Assembly: GCF_900105905.1 (NCBI RefSeq)
Contig: NZ_FNSV01000005.1
Span: forward strand, 1,488,001 to 1,552,000
Source of the DNA: Rhodococcus koreensis
Lineage (GTDB): Bacteria; Actinomycetota; Actinomycetes; Mycobacteriales; Mycobacteriaceae
Length of the DNA stretch: 64,000 nucleotides
Reading direction: 5' to 3'
The notes beneath the pieces are model-generated. The model saw only the letters and a program-made list of their open reading frames with translations. It was not told the origin of the DNA and did not search any database. Of the stretch, positions 43,615 to 53,686 are shown piece after piece. The translations under genes and the position numbers were made by a program. Every line of letters starts with the position of its first letter. The first letter of the stretch is position 1.

Positions 43615-44316
43615 ATGAGACAGCATAGCGGCATCGGGGTCCTTGACAAAGCGGTGGGCGTACTCCACGCCGTGGCCGAGAAGCCCTGCAGCCTCACCGA
43701 ACTGTGCTCGCGCACCGGACTCCCCCGCGCCACCGCCCACCGGCTGGCCGTCGGACTCGAGGTCCACCGCCTCCTGACGCGTGACTCCGACGGGCTGTGG
43801 TGCCCCGGTCCCGGCCTCGCCGAACTCGCTGCAACGGCTAACGATCCGCTCGTCTCGGCGGCGGCTCTCGTCCTTCCGCGTCTGCGCGAGATCACCGGCG
43901 AGAGCGTGCAGCTATACCGCCGGGAAGGCACGCAACGCATCTGCGTGGCGGCGATGGAGCCACCCACCGGCCTCCGAGACACCGTTCTCGTCGGGGCACG
44001 CCTCCCGATGAGCGCCGGCTCGGGCGCCAAGGTCCTCCTCGCCTGGGCCGACCCGCAGACCCAGCGCACGGTTCTTCCCGACGCGGCGTTCGGCGAGCGC
44101 GTCCTGCTCGAGGTCCGCCGCCGCGGCTGGGCACAGAGCGCCGCCGAGCGGGAACCCGGCGTCGCCAGTGTCGCCGCACCCGTGCGGGACTCCGCGGGCG
44201 CTGTCATCGCGGCGATTTCGGTGTCCGGCCCCATCGACAGGATGGGCAGGCGCCCCGGCGCCCGGTGGGCGGCCGACCTCCTCGCCGCCGCGGAGGCGCT
44301 GCACAAGAGACTCTGA
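43615..44316 (+). CDS. IclR-family transcriptional regulator next to leuCD (LeuR/LtbR-like)
   Basis: A 233-residue regulator: N-terminal winged helix-turn-helix (CSLTELCSRTGLPRATAHRL, about residues 25-44) and a C-terminal IclR effector domain (SVQLYRREGTQRICVAAMEP; LPMSAGSGAKVLLAW). It is divergent from leuCD, like Rv2989, and C. glutamicum LtbR represses leu genes from this same context. By analogy it may repress leuCD in response to a leucine-pathway signal. An ATG at 43591 in another frame is closed after eight codons. Confidence 0.9.
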   Translation: MRQHSGIGVLDKAVGVLHAVAEKPCSLTELCSRTGLPRATAHRLAVGLEVHRLLTRDSDGLWCPGPGLAELAATANDPLVSAAALVLPRLREITGESVQLYRREGTQRICVAAMEPPTGLRDTVLVGARLPMSAGSGAKVLLAWADPQTQRTVLPDAAFGERVLLEVRRRGWAQSAAEREPGVASVAAPVRDSAGAVIAAISVSGPIDRMGRRPGARWAADLLAAAEALHKRL

Positions 44317-44354
44317 CCTCTCACGACCGACACTCACCGCGACAGGAGAAGCCG

Positions 44355-44873
44355 ATGGGGAAGAACCAACGATCGCAGATCACGATGACGGATTCGGAGA
44401 TCGCCGAATTCGTGGACCGGAGCCGGATCGCCACCCTGGCAACGGTGGCAGCGGACGGCAGGGCCCATCTGGTCGCCATGTGGTACGCCGTGATCGACGG
44501 CGAGATCTGGTTCGAGACGAAGACGAAATCGCAGAAGGCGGTCAACCTGCGCCGCGACGACCGGGTCACTGTCCTGATCGAGGACGGCCAGACGTATGAC
44601 ACCTTGCGTGGAATTTCGGTCGAGGGCCGGGCGGAGATCGTGGAGGACCCCGATGCGATGTTCGCCGTCGGCGTCAGCGTGTGGGAGCGCTACACCGGGC
44701 CCTACACCGACGATCTGCGTCCCGCCATCGATCAGCTGCTGCACAAGCGGGTGGTCGTGCGGATCGTTCCCGAACGCATCAGGAGCTGGGACCACGCCAA
44801 GCTCGGCCTTCCCGCGATGCCGGTGGGCGGAACCACCGCGGCGTACCTGGAGACGGCCGACCGTCGCTCCTGA
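44355..44873 (+). CDS. PPOX-class F420-dependent or flavin-binding protein (Rv2991-like)
   Basis: A 172-residue split-barrel protein: SEIAEFVDRSRIATLATVAADGRAHLVAMWYAV, then KAVNLRRDDRVTVLIEDG and GISVEGRAEIVEDPD, matching the pattern of F420/flavin-binding PPOX proteins. The reaction is unknown. The ATG is preceded by AGGAG at 6-7 nt. It follows the IclR gene by 38 bp on the same strand and matches Rv2991 in position. Confidence 0.85.
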   Translation: MGKNQRSQITMTDSEIAEFVDRSRIATLATVAADGRAHLVAMWYAVIDGEIWFETKTKSQKAVNLRRDDRVTVLIEDGQTYDTLRGISVEGRAEIVEDPDAMFAVGVSVWERYTGPYTDDLRPAIDQLLHKRVVVRIVPERIRSWDHAKLGLPAMPVGGTTAAYLETADRRS

Positions 44874-44959
44874 CACCGGGCAGGGCGGAAAAACAGGAGA
44901 ATTCTCGGTGCCCTCGGCGTAGCTTCACAGAGTGAACCGACTACCCGAGGGAGTTCACC

Positions 44960-45127
44960 GTGACTGACGCCGATAACGAGGACACGAAAAAGAAATTCCG
45001 CGAAGCACTCGAGCGGAAGAATCATCAGGCCGGTCTGTCCGCCGATCACAAGGACGCGCATTCCAAGGTGCACGAGGCCCACGGGCCTGCCGATCACAAA
45101 CGCGAATTCCGCCGCAAGACCGGATAA
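44960..45127 (+). CDS. DUF5302-type small charged protein
   Basis: A 55-residue, highly charged protein: GTG start, then TDADNEDTKKKFREALERKN, a middle with three DHK/HKD-type histidine motifs (ADHKDAHSKVHEAHG), and a C-terminal REFRRKTG. This matches my recollection of the small actinobacterial DUF5302 family; function unknown. GAGGGAG lies about 8 nt upstream. A strong terminator follows at 45153. Confidence 0.8.
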   Translation: MTDADNEDTKKKFREALERKNHQAGLSADHKDAHSKVHEAHGPADHKREFRRKTG

Positions 45128-45152
45128 ACGACGGACCGTCCGTTTATATGAA

Positions 45153-45189
45153 GAAACACCCTCCGATTACTCGGAGGGTGTTTCTCTTT
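45153..45189. terminator. Terminator between the DUF5302 gene and tRNA-Glu
   Basis: A perfect 14-bp stem (45153-45166 and 45171-45184) with a TTAC loop and TCTTT after it on the plus strand. On the minus strand the stem begins 7 nt after the tRNA-Glu 3' end and is followed by CTTCAT, so it may also stop the tRNA transcript. Confidence 0.88.
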
Positions 45190-45190
45190 G

Positions 45191-45263
45191 TAGCCCCGAC
45201 GGGATTCGAACCCGCGCTACCGCCTTGAGAGGGCGGCGTCCTAGGCCGCTAGACGACGGGGCC
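45191..45263 (-). tRNA. tRNA-Glu (anticodon CTC)
   Basis: 73 nt. The acceptor stem GGCCCCG pairs with CGGGGCT (first pair G-U), discriminator A. The anticodon loop reads CCTCTCA with anticodon CTC (for GAG), and the T-loop is TTCGAAT. CCA is not encoded. It lies 76 nt after tRNA-Gln on the same strand. Confidence 0.95.
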
Positions 45264-45339
45264 AGGAACTTTGTCTTGCTTTGGAAGCTCAGCAAGCATA
45301 GCTTCCAGAAGTTCGGAGTCAAAATCGGCCGAACTTCCG

Positions 45340-45411
45340 CTGGGGTACCAGGACTCGAACCTAGAATGGCGGTACCAGAAACCGCTGTGTTGCCAATTAC
45401 ACCATACCCCA
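45340..45411 (-). tRNA. tRNA-Gln (anticodon CTG)
   Basis: 72 nt. The acceptor stem TGGGGTA pairs with TACCCCA, discriminator G, the pattern known for tRNA-Gln. The anticodon stem GCGGT/ACCGC encloses TTCTGGT with anticodon CTG (for CAG). T-loop TTCGAGT. CCA is not encoded. It is downstream of gltX on the same strand. Confidence 0.95.
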
Positions 45412-45470
45412 ATGGCCGTTCTCGAACCGCTGAGCTTCTGGGCTCTGCGGCCCGCCTCGGGCCGAAGAAG

Positions 45471-45501
45471 AGATTACCAGCCTACTGCCGGGATTTACCA
45501 A
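45471..45501 (-). promoter_or_regulatory. Candidate promoter for the tRNA-Gln/tRNA-Glu transcript
   Basis: On the minus strand TTGGTA (45496-45501) and TAATCT (45471-45476) are separated by 19 bp, slightly long. The predicted start would be about 50 nt before tRNA-Gln. A small perfect hairpin (CGGCCCG/CGGGCCG, 45448-45464) sits next to it and might end gltX transcripts. Confidence 0.35.
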
Positions 45502-45554
45502 ATCGTATGGTCAGAGGCTGTTTTTGCACCCTTTTCGGCCCGAGGGCGGCGGTG

Positions 45555-47030
45555 TCAGCCGGCGATGCCGGCCCGCGCGGAACGCAGCCGGGACAGCGAC
45601 ACGTCGCGACCGAGCAGTTCCATCGATTCGTACAGCGGCGGGCTGATGTGCGAGCCCGTGACGGCCACCCGCACCGGAGCGAACGCCTTACGTGGCTTGA
45701 GGCCCAGTTCGTCCACGAGAGCGGTCTTGAGGGCCTCCTCCAGCGACGCTGCGTCCCACGCACCGACTGCGTCCAGCGATGCGAGGGCGGCGTCGAGAAC
45801 CGGCGCGGAGTCGGCCCCCAGGTTCTTCGCCGCGGCGGCCGGATCGATCGCGAAGTCGGCCTCCTCGACGAACAGGAACTTCAGCAGATCCCACGCGTCG
45901 GACAGGACCACGATGCGCGTCTGGACCAGATCGGCGGCGGTCGCGAAGATGGCCTCGTCCACCGTCTCCCCGAGGTGGCCGTGGAGCGTGAGGAACGCAC
46001 GCAGGCGCGCGGCGAAATCGGCGGGCTCGAGCAGCCGGATGTGCTCGGCGTTGATCGCGTCGGCCTTTTTCTGATCGAACCGGGCCGGATTGGAATTGAC
46101 CTTGGAGATATCGAAGGCCGCGACCATCTCGTCCAGCGAGAACACGTCGTGGTCGTCCGAAATACCCCAGCCCAGCAGCGCCAGGTAATTCAGCAATCCC
46201 TCGGGGACGAAACCGCGGTCGCGATGGATGAAGAGGTTCGACTCGGGATCGCGCTTGGACAGCTTCTTGTTGCCCTGCCCCATGACGAACGGCAGGTGCC
46301 CGAACTTCGGTGTGAAATCGGCCACGCCGATCCGCTGCATCGCCTCGTAGAGGGCGAGCTGCCGCGGCGTCGACGACAGCAGGTCCTCGCCGCGCAGGAC
46401 GTGTGTGATCTTCATCAACGCGTCGTCGACGGGGTTGACCAACGTGTACAGCGGAATCCCGTTGCCGCGGGTCAGCGCGAAGTCGGGCACGGTGCCGGCC
46501 TTGAACGTCGTCTCACCGCGCACGAGGTCGTCCCACGTCAGGTCGTGGTCGGGCATCCGGAGCCGGACCACGGGCTTGCGGCCCTCGTCGAGGAACGCCT
46601 GCCGCTGCTCCGGCGTCAGGTCACGATCGAAGTTGTCGTAGCCGAGCTTGGGGTCGCGGCCGGCGGCCTTGTGCCGCTCCTCGACCTCCTCGGGCGTCGA
46701 GAACGACTCGTACGCCTCGCCCGCTGCGAGCAGTTTCGCGACGACGTCCAGGTGCAGGTCACGTCGCTGGGACTGGCGGTACGGCTCGTACGGTCCCCCG
46801 ACCTCCGGGCCCTCGTCCCAGTTCAGTCCGAGCCAGCGCAGCGCGTCCAGGATCGCCTGGTACGACTCCTCACTGTCACGGGCAGCATCGGTGTCCTCGA
46901 TGCGGAACACGAACGACCCGCCGTTGTGTCGGGCGAACGCCCAGTTGAACAGGGCGGTTCGGACGAGCCCCACGTGCGGGGTTCCGGTGGGCGACGGGCA
47001 GAAACGGACGCGAACTTCGCTTGTGGTCAT
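45555..47030 (-). CDS. gltX: Glutamyl-tRNA synthetase, probably non-discriminating
   Basis: GltX charges tRNA-Glu with glutamate. The 491-residue class I synthetase has the HIGH-type motif in [21 protein letters not shown] (about residues 10-30), [21 protein letters not shown], and KLSKRD as the KMSKS-type loop. Lineages with GatCAB and no GlnRS generally use a GluRS that also charges tRNA-Gln; gatB is present at 62442-63956. The gene is just upstream of tRNA-Gln and tRNA-Glu on the same strand and matches Rv2992c. Confidence 0.95.
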   Translation of the reverse strand: MTTSEVRVRFCPSPTGTPHVGLVRTALFNWAFARHNGGSFVFRIEDTDAARDSEESYQAILDALRWLGLNWDEGPEVGGPYEPYRQSQRRDLHLDVVAKLLAAGEAYESFSTPEEVEERHKAAGRDPKLGYDNFDRDLTPEQRQAFLDEGRKPVVRLRMPDHDLTWDDLVRGETTFKAGTVPDFALTRGNGIPLYTLVNPVDDALMKITHVLRGEDLLSSTPRQLALYEAMQRIGVADFTPKFGHLPFVMGQGNKKLSKRDPESNLFIHRDRGFVPEGLLNYLALLGWGISDDHDVFSLDEMVAAFDISKVNSNPARFDQKKADAINAEHIRLLEPADFAARLRAFLTLHGHLGETVDEAIFATAADLVQTRIVVLSDAWDLLKFLFVEEADFAIDPAAAAKNLGADSAPVLDAALASLDAVGAWDAASLEEALKTALVDELGLKPRKAFAPVRVAVTGSHISPPLYESMELLGRDVSLSRLRSARAGIAG

Positions 47031-47103
47031 GGCTCACTTGGGTCGACGCTGGGAAAACGGACTCCTACAGGCTAGTCCGCTCCCGATATCGACACGAGAG
47101 CCG

Positions 47104-47877
47104 TCAGCGCTTGGCGGTCACCGGGTTGGTGAGGGTGCCAATGCCGCCGATGGTCACGCTGACGCTCTGGCCGTCGACGATCGGACCGACTCCTTCCGGG
47201 GTACCCGTGAGGATGACGTCGCCCGGGAGCAGCGTCATCACGGCCGACACCCATTCGATGATCTTCGGAATGTCGTGCAGCAGAAGCGAAGTGTTGCTCC
47301 GCTGCTTCACCACCCCGTCGACCTCGGTGGTGATGTCGACGTCGGACGCGTCGAGCTGGGTCTCGATCCACGGCCCCAGCGGGCAGAACGTGTCATGGCC
47401 CTTCGCCCTCGTCCACTGACCGTCGTGGCGCTGATGGTCACGGGCCGACACGTCGTTGGCCGCCGTGTAGCCGAGCACCACGTCGAGGGCCTTGGCCGCG
47501 GGCACGTCCTTGCAGGGGCGCCCGATGACGACCGCGAGTTCCCCTTCGTAGTGAACTTCGTTGGAGGACTTCGGCAGGACGATCGCAGCGTCGGGGCCCA
47601 CGATCGAGGTGTTGGGCTTGAGGAAGATCACAGGATCGGCCGGTGCCTCTCCCCCCATCTCGGCGGCGTGGGCGGCGTAGTTCTTTCCGATGGCGACGAC
47701 CTTGCTGGCGAGGATCGGGGCCAGCAGTCGCACATCGGCGAGCGGCCAGCTCCGGCCGGTGAAAGTCGGGTTGCCGAACGGATGCTCGGCGATCTCCTTC
47801 GCGATCCGGGACTCCCCGTCTCCTTCGATACTGACGAACGCAACACCATCGGGACTTGCCACTCGACCAAGACGCAT
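47104..47877 (-). CDS. Fumarylacetoacetate hydrolase family protein
   Basis: A 257-residue FAH-fold enzyme: IGKNYAAHAAEMGGEAP, the metal-ligand region EVHYEGELAVVIGR (two acidic ligands), GYTAANDVSARDHQ, and GDVILTGTPEGVGP near the C-terminus. Members hydrolyse, isomerise or decarboxylate 2-oxo acids; this two-part form is often annotated 2-hydroxyhepta-2,4-diene-1,7-dioate isomerase, but the substrate cannot be read from sequence. It matches Rv2993c, upstream of gltX. Confidence 0.88.
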   Translation of the reverse strand: MRLGRVASPDGVAFVSIEGDGESRIAKEIAEHPFGNPTFTGRSWPLADVRLLAPILASKVVAIGKNYAAHAAEMGGEAPADPVIFLKPNTSIVGPDAAIVLPKSSNEVHYEGELAVVIGRPCKDVPAAKALDVVLGYTAANDVSARDHQRHDGQWTRAKGHDTFCPLGPWIETQLDASDVDITTEVDGVVKQRSNTSLLLHDIPKIIEWVSAVMTLLPGDVILTGTPEGVGPIVDGQSVSVTIGGIGTLTNPVTAKR

Positions 47878-47956
47878 GGCGCCGAGTCTATCGGCCCGGG
47901 TTCACCGCCGTGCCGGGACGCCGGACGACGCGGGGTATAGACTCCGAACCAGCGCC

Positions 47957-47984
47957 AATATATGAGAATCAAATCCTAGATATT
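47957..47984 (+). promoter_or_regulatory. AT-rich upstream element of the MFS gene
   Basis: A 28-bp stretch with only six G/C bases, bounded by AATAT and ATATT as short inverted ends, 8 bp before the MFS start. TAGATATT could be a -10 for a very short or leaderless transcript; the inverted ends could be an operator. It stands out in this GC-rich context. Confidence 0.35.
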
Positions 47985-47992
47985 GAGATGAC

Positions 47993-49237
47993 ATGACTGC
48001 ATCGATCGACACCGCGTCCGCCGTCGGAACTGCTCGCAGATGGTGGATGCTCGCCCTCGGGATGTTCGCCCAGGCCGCACAGGCGGTCTTCGTCAACGGC
48101 GTCGCCTTCCTCATCCCCGAACTCCAGGCGAACCACGGGCTCAGCCTCGCCCGCACCGGACTCGTCGTCGCCGCACCCACCCTCGGGGTCATGGTGACGC
48201 TGATCGCGTGGGGCGCACTGGCCGACCGCTACGGCGAACGCAGGGTGCTGGCCGCAGGCATGGCGACCACCGCGGCTGCGGGCGTGGGCGCGGCCCTCGC
48301 CGGATCGCTCACGGCCACCGCGGTCTTCCTGCTGCTCGGCGGCACGGCGGCGGCCTCGGCGAATGCCGCGAGCGGACGCGTCGTCGTCGGATGGTTCCCT
48401 CCCGAGCGCCGCGGCCTGGCCATGGGCATCCGGCAGATGTCACTGCCGCTCGGCATCGCCTGCGCTGCGCTGACGCTCCCCTCGGTCGCCCACGACCACG
48501 GCATCGGATGGGCGCTCGCGCTGCCCGCCGCCCTGTGCGCCGCCGCCGCGCTGGCCTGCGCACTCTGGGTGGTCGATCCGCCCCGGCCGAGTCGCAGCGA
48601 CGCGGCGGATCTCGGCATGCTCACGAATCCGTACCGCAGCAGCGGCACACTGTGGCGCATCCACGCCGTCTCCGTGCTGCTCGTCGTGCCGCAGTACACG
48701 GTGTGGACGTACGCACTCGTGTGGCTGATCTCCGAAAGGCACTGGGAAGCAACGGCGGCGGGCCTGATCGTGACCCTCGCCCAGATCCTCGGCGCGTTCG
48801 GCCGGATGGGCGTCGGTTTCTGGTCCGACGTGGTGGGCAGCCGCATGCGTCCGCTTCGCTGGGTCGCGGCCGGCGGCGGACTGTCGATGGCGGCGCTCGC
48901 CGTGACGGACGCGATGGATTCGCCTCTCGCGATCGTGGCGCTGCTCGCGGCGTCCGTGGCGACGGTGGCACCGAACGGGCTCGCCTTCACCGCCGTCGCC
49001 GAGATCGCGGGCCCGTTCTGGGGTGGGCGCGCCCTCGGAGTCCAGAACACCGGACAGTTCGTCGCGGCCTCGATCGTTCCCCCGGTGTTCGGCGCACTGA
49101 TCGGAATCGTCGGATTCCCGGTGACTTTCGCGATAGCCGCGGGATTCCCGGCCGCCTCGATACCACTGATCCCCGTGGCCCGGTCCGAAGACCGGGCCAC
49201 GGGGATCGAGGGAGACAGGGCCGAAGCCCGGACCTAG
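47993..49237 (+). CDS. MFS transporter
   Basis: A 414-residue major facilitator with about 12 hydrophobic segments. The motif after the second helix, [17 protein letters not shown] (GxLxDRxGxRR type, about residues 74-90), is the MFS signature, and [25 protein letters not shown] is the related fourth-to-fifth helix loop. The substrate is unknown; Rv2994 occupies the same position. Its stop overlaps the leuB stop in a shared CTAG, and the last codons contain a terminator-like palindrome. Confidence 0.88.
   Translation: MTASIDTASAVGTARRWWMLALGMFAQAAQAVFVNGVAFLIPELQANHGLSLARTGLVVAAPTLGVMVTLIAWGALADRYGERRVLAAGMATTAAAGVGAALAGSLTATAVFLLLGGTAAASANAASGRVVVGWFPPERRGLAMGIRQMSLPLGIACAALTLPSVAHDHGIGWALALPAALCAAAALACALWVVDPPRPSRSDAADLGMLTNPYRSSGTLWRIHAVSVLLVVPQYTVWTYALVWLISERHWEATAAGLIVTLAQILGAFGRMGVGFWSDVVGSRMRPLRWVAAGGGLSMAALAVTDAMDSPLAIVALLAASVATVAPNGLAFTAVAEIAGPFWGGRALGVQNTGQFVAASIVPPVFGALIGIVGFPVTFAIAAGFPAASIPLIPVARSEDRATGIEGDRAEART
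49168..49207. terminator. Perfect palindrome in the last codons of the MFS gene, likely leuB terminator
   Basis: A perfect 18-bp stem (49168-49185 and 49190-49207) with a CGAA loop. It lies inside the MFS reading frame, 27-66 nt past the leuB stop on the minus strand. No U-tract follows. It probably ends leuB transcription. Confidence 0.7.
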
Positions 49238-50244
49238 AGGGCCGCGGTGATCCGGTCGCCGACCTCCGACGTGACGACCTTCGAGTCACCCCGGGACGCC
49301 AGATCGGCCTCGACCGCGGCTTCGATGCGCGCGGCGTCGCCCTCCCGGCCGAGGTGACGCAGCAGCAGTGCCGCGGACAGGATGGCCGCCGTGGGATCCG
49401 CGATCCCCTGGCCCGCGATGTCCGGGGCGCTGCCGTGCACCGGTTCGAACATCGACGGGTTCGTCCCCGAGGCGTCGATGTTCCCCGACGCCGCCAGGCC
49501 GATACCGCCCGTGACCGCACCCGCGAGGTCCGTGATGATGTCGCCGAACAGGTTGTCCGTGACGATCACGTCGAAGCGCGACGGGTCGGTAACCATGTAG
49601 ATGGTGGCCGCGTCGATGTGGCAGTACGCCGTCTCCACGTCCGGATACTCGGCCGACACCGTCTCCACCGCACGCGTCCAGATCGCACCGGCGTTGGAGA
49701 GGACATTCGTCTTGTGGATCAGGGTGACGTGCTTGCGCCGGGTCTGTGCGAGGGCGAACGCGTACCGCACCACCCGCTCGGCGCCGAACCACGTGTTGAT
49801 CGACACCTCGGTCGCGATCTCGTGCGGAGTGCCGACACGGATCGCGCCACCGTTACCGGTGTACGGGCCCTCGGTGCCCTCGCGCACCACCACGAAATCG
49901 ATGTCCGGCTGCGCCGCGAGTGGCGACTTCGATCCCGGATACAGCTGCGACGGACGCAGATTCACGTGATGATCCAACGCGAACCGCATGTTCAGCAGCA
50001 GACCACGCTCGAGCACGCCCGGCGTGACCGACGGGTCGCCGATGGCGCCCAGCAGGATCGCGTCGTGCTCGCGGATCGCCGCGAGATCGGCGTCCGGGAG
50101 CAACTCCCCCGTGGCGTTGTATCGACGGGCACCGAGGTCGTACTCGGTGGTCTCGAGATCGGGGACAAGTTTCCGCAGCACCTTCAGCGCCTCGGCCGTG
50201 ACCTCGACACCGATGCCGTCACCCGGAATGACCGCAAGCTTCAT
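49234..50244 (-). CDS. leuB: 3-isopropylmalate dehydrogenase
   Basis: LeuB oxidatively decarboxylates 3-isopropylmalate in leucine synthesis, with NAD+. The 336-residue product shows the N-terminal [21 protein letters not shown] and [13 protein letters not shown] motifs, the catalytic Tyr/Lys region, and the metal-binding [22 protein letters not shown]. The 336-residue length is the shorter actinobacterial form. It is a single gene between serA and the MFS gene, as in H37Rv (Rv2995c). Confidence 0.96.
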   Translation of the reverse strand: MKLAVIPGDGIGVEVTAEALKVLRKLVPDLETTEYDLGARRYNATGELLPDADLAAIREHDAILLGAIGDPSVTPGVLERGLLLNMRFALDHHVNLRPSQLYPGSKSPLAAQPDIDFVVVREGTEGPYTGNGGAIRVGTPHEIATEVSINTWFGAERVVRYAFALAQTRRKHVTLIHKTNVLSNAGAIWTRAVETVSAEYPDVETAYCHIDAATIYMVTDPSRFDVIVTDNLFGDIITDLAGAVTGGIGLAASGNIDASGTNPSMFEPVHGSAPDIAGQGIADPTAAILSAALLLRHLGREGDAARIEAAVEADLASRGDSKVVTSEVGDRITAAL

Positions 50245-50268
50245 GAACGCCTCACTTCACATAGAGCC

Positions 50269-50303
50269 GTGCGCGTGCCACGACAGGGTCGTGGCACGCG
50301 CAC
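50269..50303 (-). terminator. Terminator hairpin after serA
   Basis: A perfect 16-bp stem (50269-50284 and 50288-50303) with a 3-nt loop, starting 8 nt after the serA stop and ending 25 bp before the leuB start. No U-tract. Confidence 0.75.
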
Positions 50304-50311
50304 AGTGGGGA

Positions 50312-51907
50312 TTAGGCCAGGTTGACGAGCTCGATCTTGGTGGCGCCGACGGCGGTGGAGATCGCGTCCCGCACCTCGCTCGGCACCTCCTGGTCGACGC
50401 GGAGAAGGATGGTCGCACCCTCACCCTCGGCGTCCTGGCTGAGCTGCGCGGCCTGGATGTCGATGCCGGCATTGCCGAGCTGCGTGCCGATCTTGCCCAG
50501 TGCGCCGGGCTGATCGGTGTAGTTGACCAGCAAGTTGAGACCCTCGGCGCGCAGTTCGAAGTTGCGGCCGTTGATGTTGACGATCTTCTCGACCTGCTGC
50601 GGGCCGGTCAGCGTGCCCGAGACGTTGAGGACGCTGCCGTCGCCGAACACGGCGCGCAGGTCCACGACGCTGCGGTGATTGGGGCTTTCGGCCGCCTTGG
50701 TGACCTCTGCCGTGACACCGCGCTCCTCCGCGAGGGCGGGGGCGTTGACGAACGTGACCGCGTCCTCGATGACGGCGGAGAACACGCCGCGCAGAGCCGA
50801 GAGCGCGAGCACCTCGACGTCCTCGGATGCGAGCTCGCCGCGCACGTCGACGGACAGGCTGACGGGCAGTTCGCCCGACAGTGCGCCGAGAAGCACACCC
50901 TGCTTGCGTACGATTTCGAGCCACGGGGCAACTTCCTCGCCCACGGCGCCACCGGACACGTTGACGGCATCCGGGACGAAATCGCCTGCGAGAGCCAGCA
51001 GTACGGACTTCGCGACGTCCGTGCCCGCGCGGTCCTGGGCCTCGCTCGTCGACGCGCCGAGGTGCGGCGTCACGACGACCTCGGGCAGGTCGAACAACGG
51101 GCTGTCGGTGCACGGCTCGGTCTCGAACACGTCGAGGCCCGCGGCGCGCACGTGACCCGACTTGATGGCCTCGGCCAGCGCGGCCTCGTCGATCAGGCCG
51201 CCGCGGGCGGCGTTGACGATGACGACGCCCTTCTTGGTCTTCGCCAGGTTCTCCGTGCCGAGCAGCCCCTTGGTCTCGGGGGTCTTGGGGAGGTGCACGG
51301 AGATGAGGTCGGCGCGCTTCAGCAGTTCGTCGAGCGTGACGAGTTCGATGCCGAGCTGCGCGGCGCGCGCGGCCGACACGTAGGGGTCGTACGCGATGAC
51401 GTGGGTCTCGAACGCGGCGAGGCGCTGCGCGAACAGCTGCCCGATCCGGCCGAGGCCGACGACGCCGACGGTCTTGCCGAAGATCTCGACGCCGTTGAAC
51501 TTGCTGCGCTTCCACTCGCGGTCGCGCAGGGTGGCGTCCGCGGCGGGGATCTGGCGGGCGGTGGCGAGCATCAGCGCGACGGCGTGCTCGGCGGCCGTGT
51601 GAATGTTGGACGTCGGGGCGTTGACGACCATGACACCGCGCTCGGTGGCGGCAGGAACGTCGACGTTGTCGAGGCCGACGCCGGCGCGGGCGACGATCTT
51701 GAGCTTGGTACCGGCCGCCAGGACCTCGGCGTCGACGGTGGTGGCGGAACGGACGAGGATCGCGTCGGCCTCGGGCACCGCCGCGAGCAGGGCCGGGCGA
51801 TCAGGTCCGTCGACCCATCGCACCTCCACACCGTCGCCCAATGCCTCGACGGTGGACGGCGCGAGCTTGTCGGCGATCAGAACTACAGGACGGCCTGGCT
51901 GGCTCAC
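50312..51907 (-). CDS. serA: D-3-phosphoglycerate dehydrogenase, long form
   Basis: SerA oxidises 3-phosphoglycerate, the first step of serine synthesis. The 531-residue type I form has the Rossmann motif VGLGRIGQLFAQRLAA (about residues 145-160), the catalytic VVTPHLGASTSEAQ, an intervening (ASB) domain, and a C-terminal ACT domain starting LLVNYTDQPGALGKIGTQLG, the serine sensor. I chose the GTG at 51907 (VSQPGRPVVLIADK) with GGGAG 7 nt upstream; a TTG two codons earlier is less likely. It matches Rv2996c. Confidence 0.96.
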   Translation of the reverse strand: MSQPGRPVVLIADKLAPSTVEALGDGVEVRWVDGPDRPALLAAVPEADAILVRSATTVDAEVLAAGTKLKIVARAGVGLDNVDVPAATERGVMVVNAPTSNIHTAAEHAVALMLATARQIPAADATLRDREWKRSKFNGVEIFGKTVGVVGLGRIGQLFAQRLAAFETHVIAYDPYVSAARAAQLGIELVTLDELLKRADLISVHLPKTPETKGLLGTENLAKTKKGVVIVNAARGGLIDEAALAEAIKSGHVRAAGLDVFETEPCTDSPLFDLPEVVVTPHLGASTSEAQDRAGTDVAKSVLLALAGDFVPDAVNVSGGAVGEEVAPWLEIVRKQGVLLGALSGELPVSLSVDVRGELASEDVEVLALSALRGVFSAVIEDAVTFVNAPALAEERGVTAEVTKAAESPNHRSVVDLRAVFGDGSVLNVSGTLTGPQQVEKIVNINGRNFELRAEGLNLLVNYTDQPGALGKIGTQLGNAGIDIQAAQLSQDAEGEGATILLRVDQEVPSEVRDAISTAVGATKIELVNLA

Positions 51908-51995
51908 GTGCAAACTCCCTGAATAGGTGGGCGTGGGGGTGTTTTAACCACACACAGCTTAGTCCGCCCTCACAGGGAAACCGCATCCTGGTCTG

Positions 51996-52010
51996 CGATA
52001 CCACATAGTG
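51996..52010 (-). promoter_or_regulatory. serA upstream dyad with GTGGTATCG
   Basis: About 90-105 bp before the serA start lies CCACTATGTGG (dyad CCAC/GTGG) running into GTGGTATCG. The same 9-mer occurs between leuC and the IclR gene (43602-43610). TATGTGGTATCG may also hold -10-like sequence. Weak evidence for shared control. Confidence 0.25.
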
Positions 52011-52041
52011 GACGCCTGCAACAACGGAAACGGGCACGAAA

Positions 52042-52106
52042 CAACACCGGCCCGATGTCGCTGCGGAGACCTCCGACGAGGCCGACGCGACATCGGGCCG
52101 GTGTTG
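52042..52106 (-). terminator. Terminator after ilvC
   Basis: A perfect 19-bp stem (52042-52060 and 52088-52106) with a 27-nt loop that itself contains a small CGGAG/CTCCG hairpin. It starts 26 nt after the ilvC stop and separates ilvBNC from serA. No U-tract. Confidence 0.8.
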
Positions 52107-52131
52107 CGGTGGAGCTGTAAAGCGGTGAAAC

Positions 52132-53148
<1,017 letters not shown>

Positions 53149-53182
53149 TCAACCTCTTTCTTGGATTTGCGTATCTAAAGTA

Positions 53183-53686
53183 CTAGCGAGTGGCCGTGAT
53201 GGACTTAGGCCCCCGTCCCACGGCCACGACCCCGGACTGCACGATCTCCCGGATGCCGTACGGATCGAGCATCCGCAGCAGCGCATCCAGCTTGGATCGC
53301 GTTCCAGTCGCCTCGATCGTGACCGACTCCGGGGAGACGTCGATCACCTTGGCGCGGAACAGATTCACCGTCTCGATCACCTGCGTGCGCACGCTGGCGT
53401 CGGCTCGCACCTTGATGAGAACCAGCTCGCGGGCGACGGAGGCCTCACCGTCCTGCTCGACGATCTTGATGACGTTGATGAGCTTGTTGAGCTGCTTGGT
53501 CACCTGCTCGAGCGGGAACTCGTCGACGGTCACGACGATGGTCATGCGGGAGATCTCGGGAAGCTCGGTGCCACCGACGGCGAGCGACTCGATGTTGAAC
53601 CCACGACGGGAGAACAGCGCGGCCACCCTGGCCAGCACGCCCGGCTTGTCCTCGACGAGAACACTGAGGGTGTGGCTGGTGCTCAC
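53183..53686 (-). CDS. ilvN: Acetolactate synthase regulatory subunit
   Basis: IlvN is the valine-binding regulatory subunit of acetohydroxyacid synthase. The 167-residue protein has an N-terminal ACT domain ([36 protein letters not shown]) and the conserved C-terminal domain ([29 protein letters not shown]). The GTG at 53686 overlaps the ilvB stop by 4 bp (GTGA), so expression is coupled to ilvB. Confidence 0.96.
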   Translation of the reverse strand: MSTSHTLSVLVEDKPGVLARVAALFSRRGFNIESLAVGGTELPEISRMTIVVTVDEFPLEQVTKQLNKLINVIKIVEQDGEASVARELVLIKVRADASVRTQVIETVNLFRAKVIDVSPESVTIEATGTRSKLDALLRMLDPYGIREIVQSGVVAVGRGPKSITATR

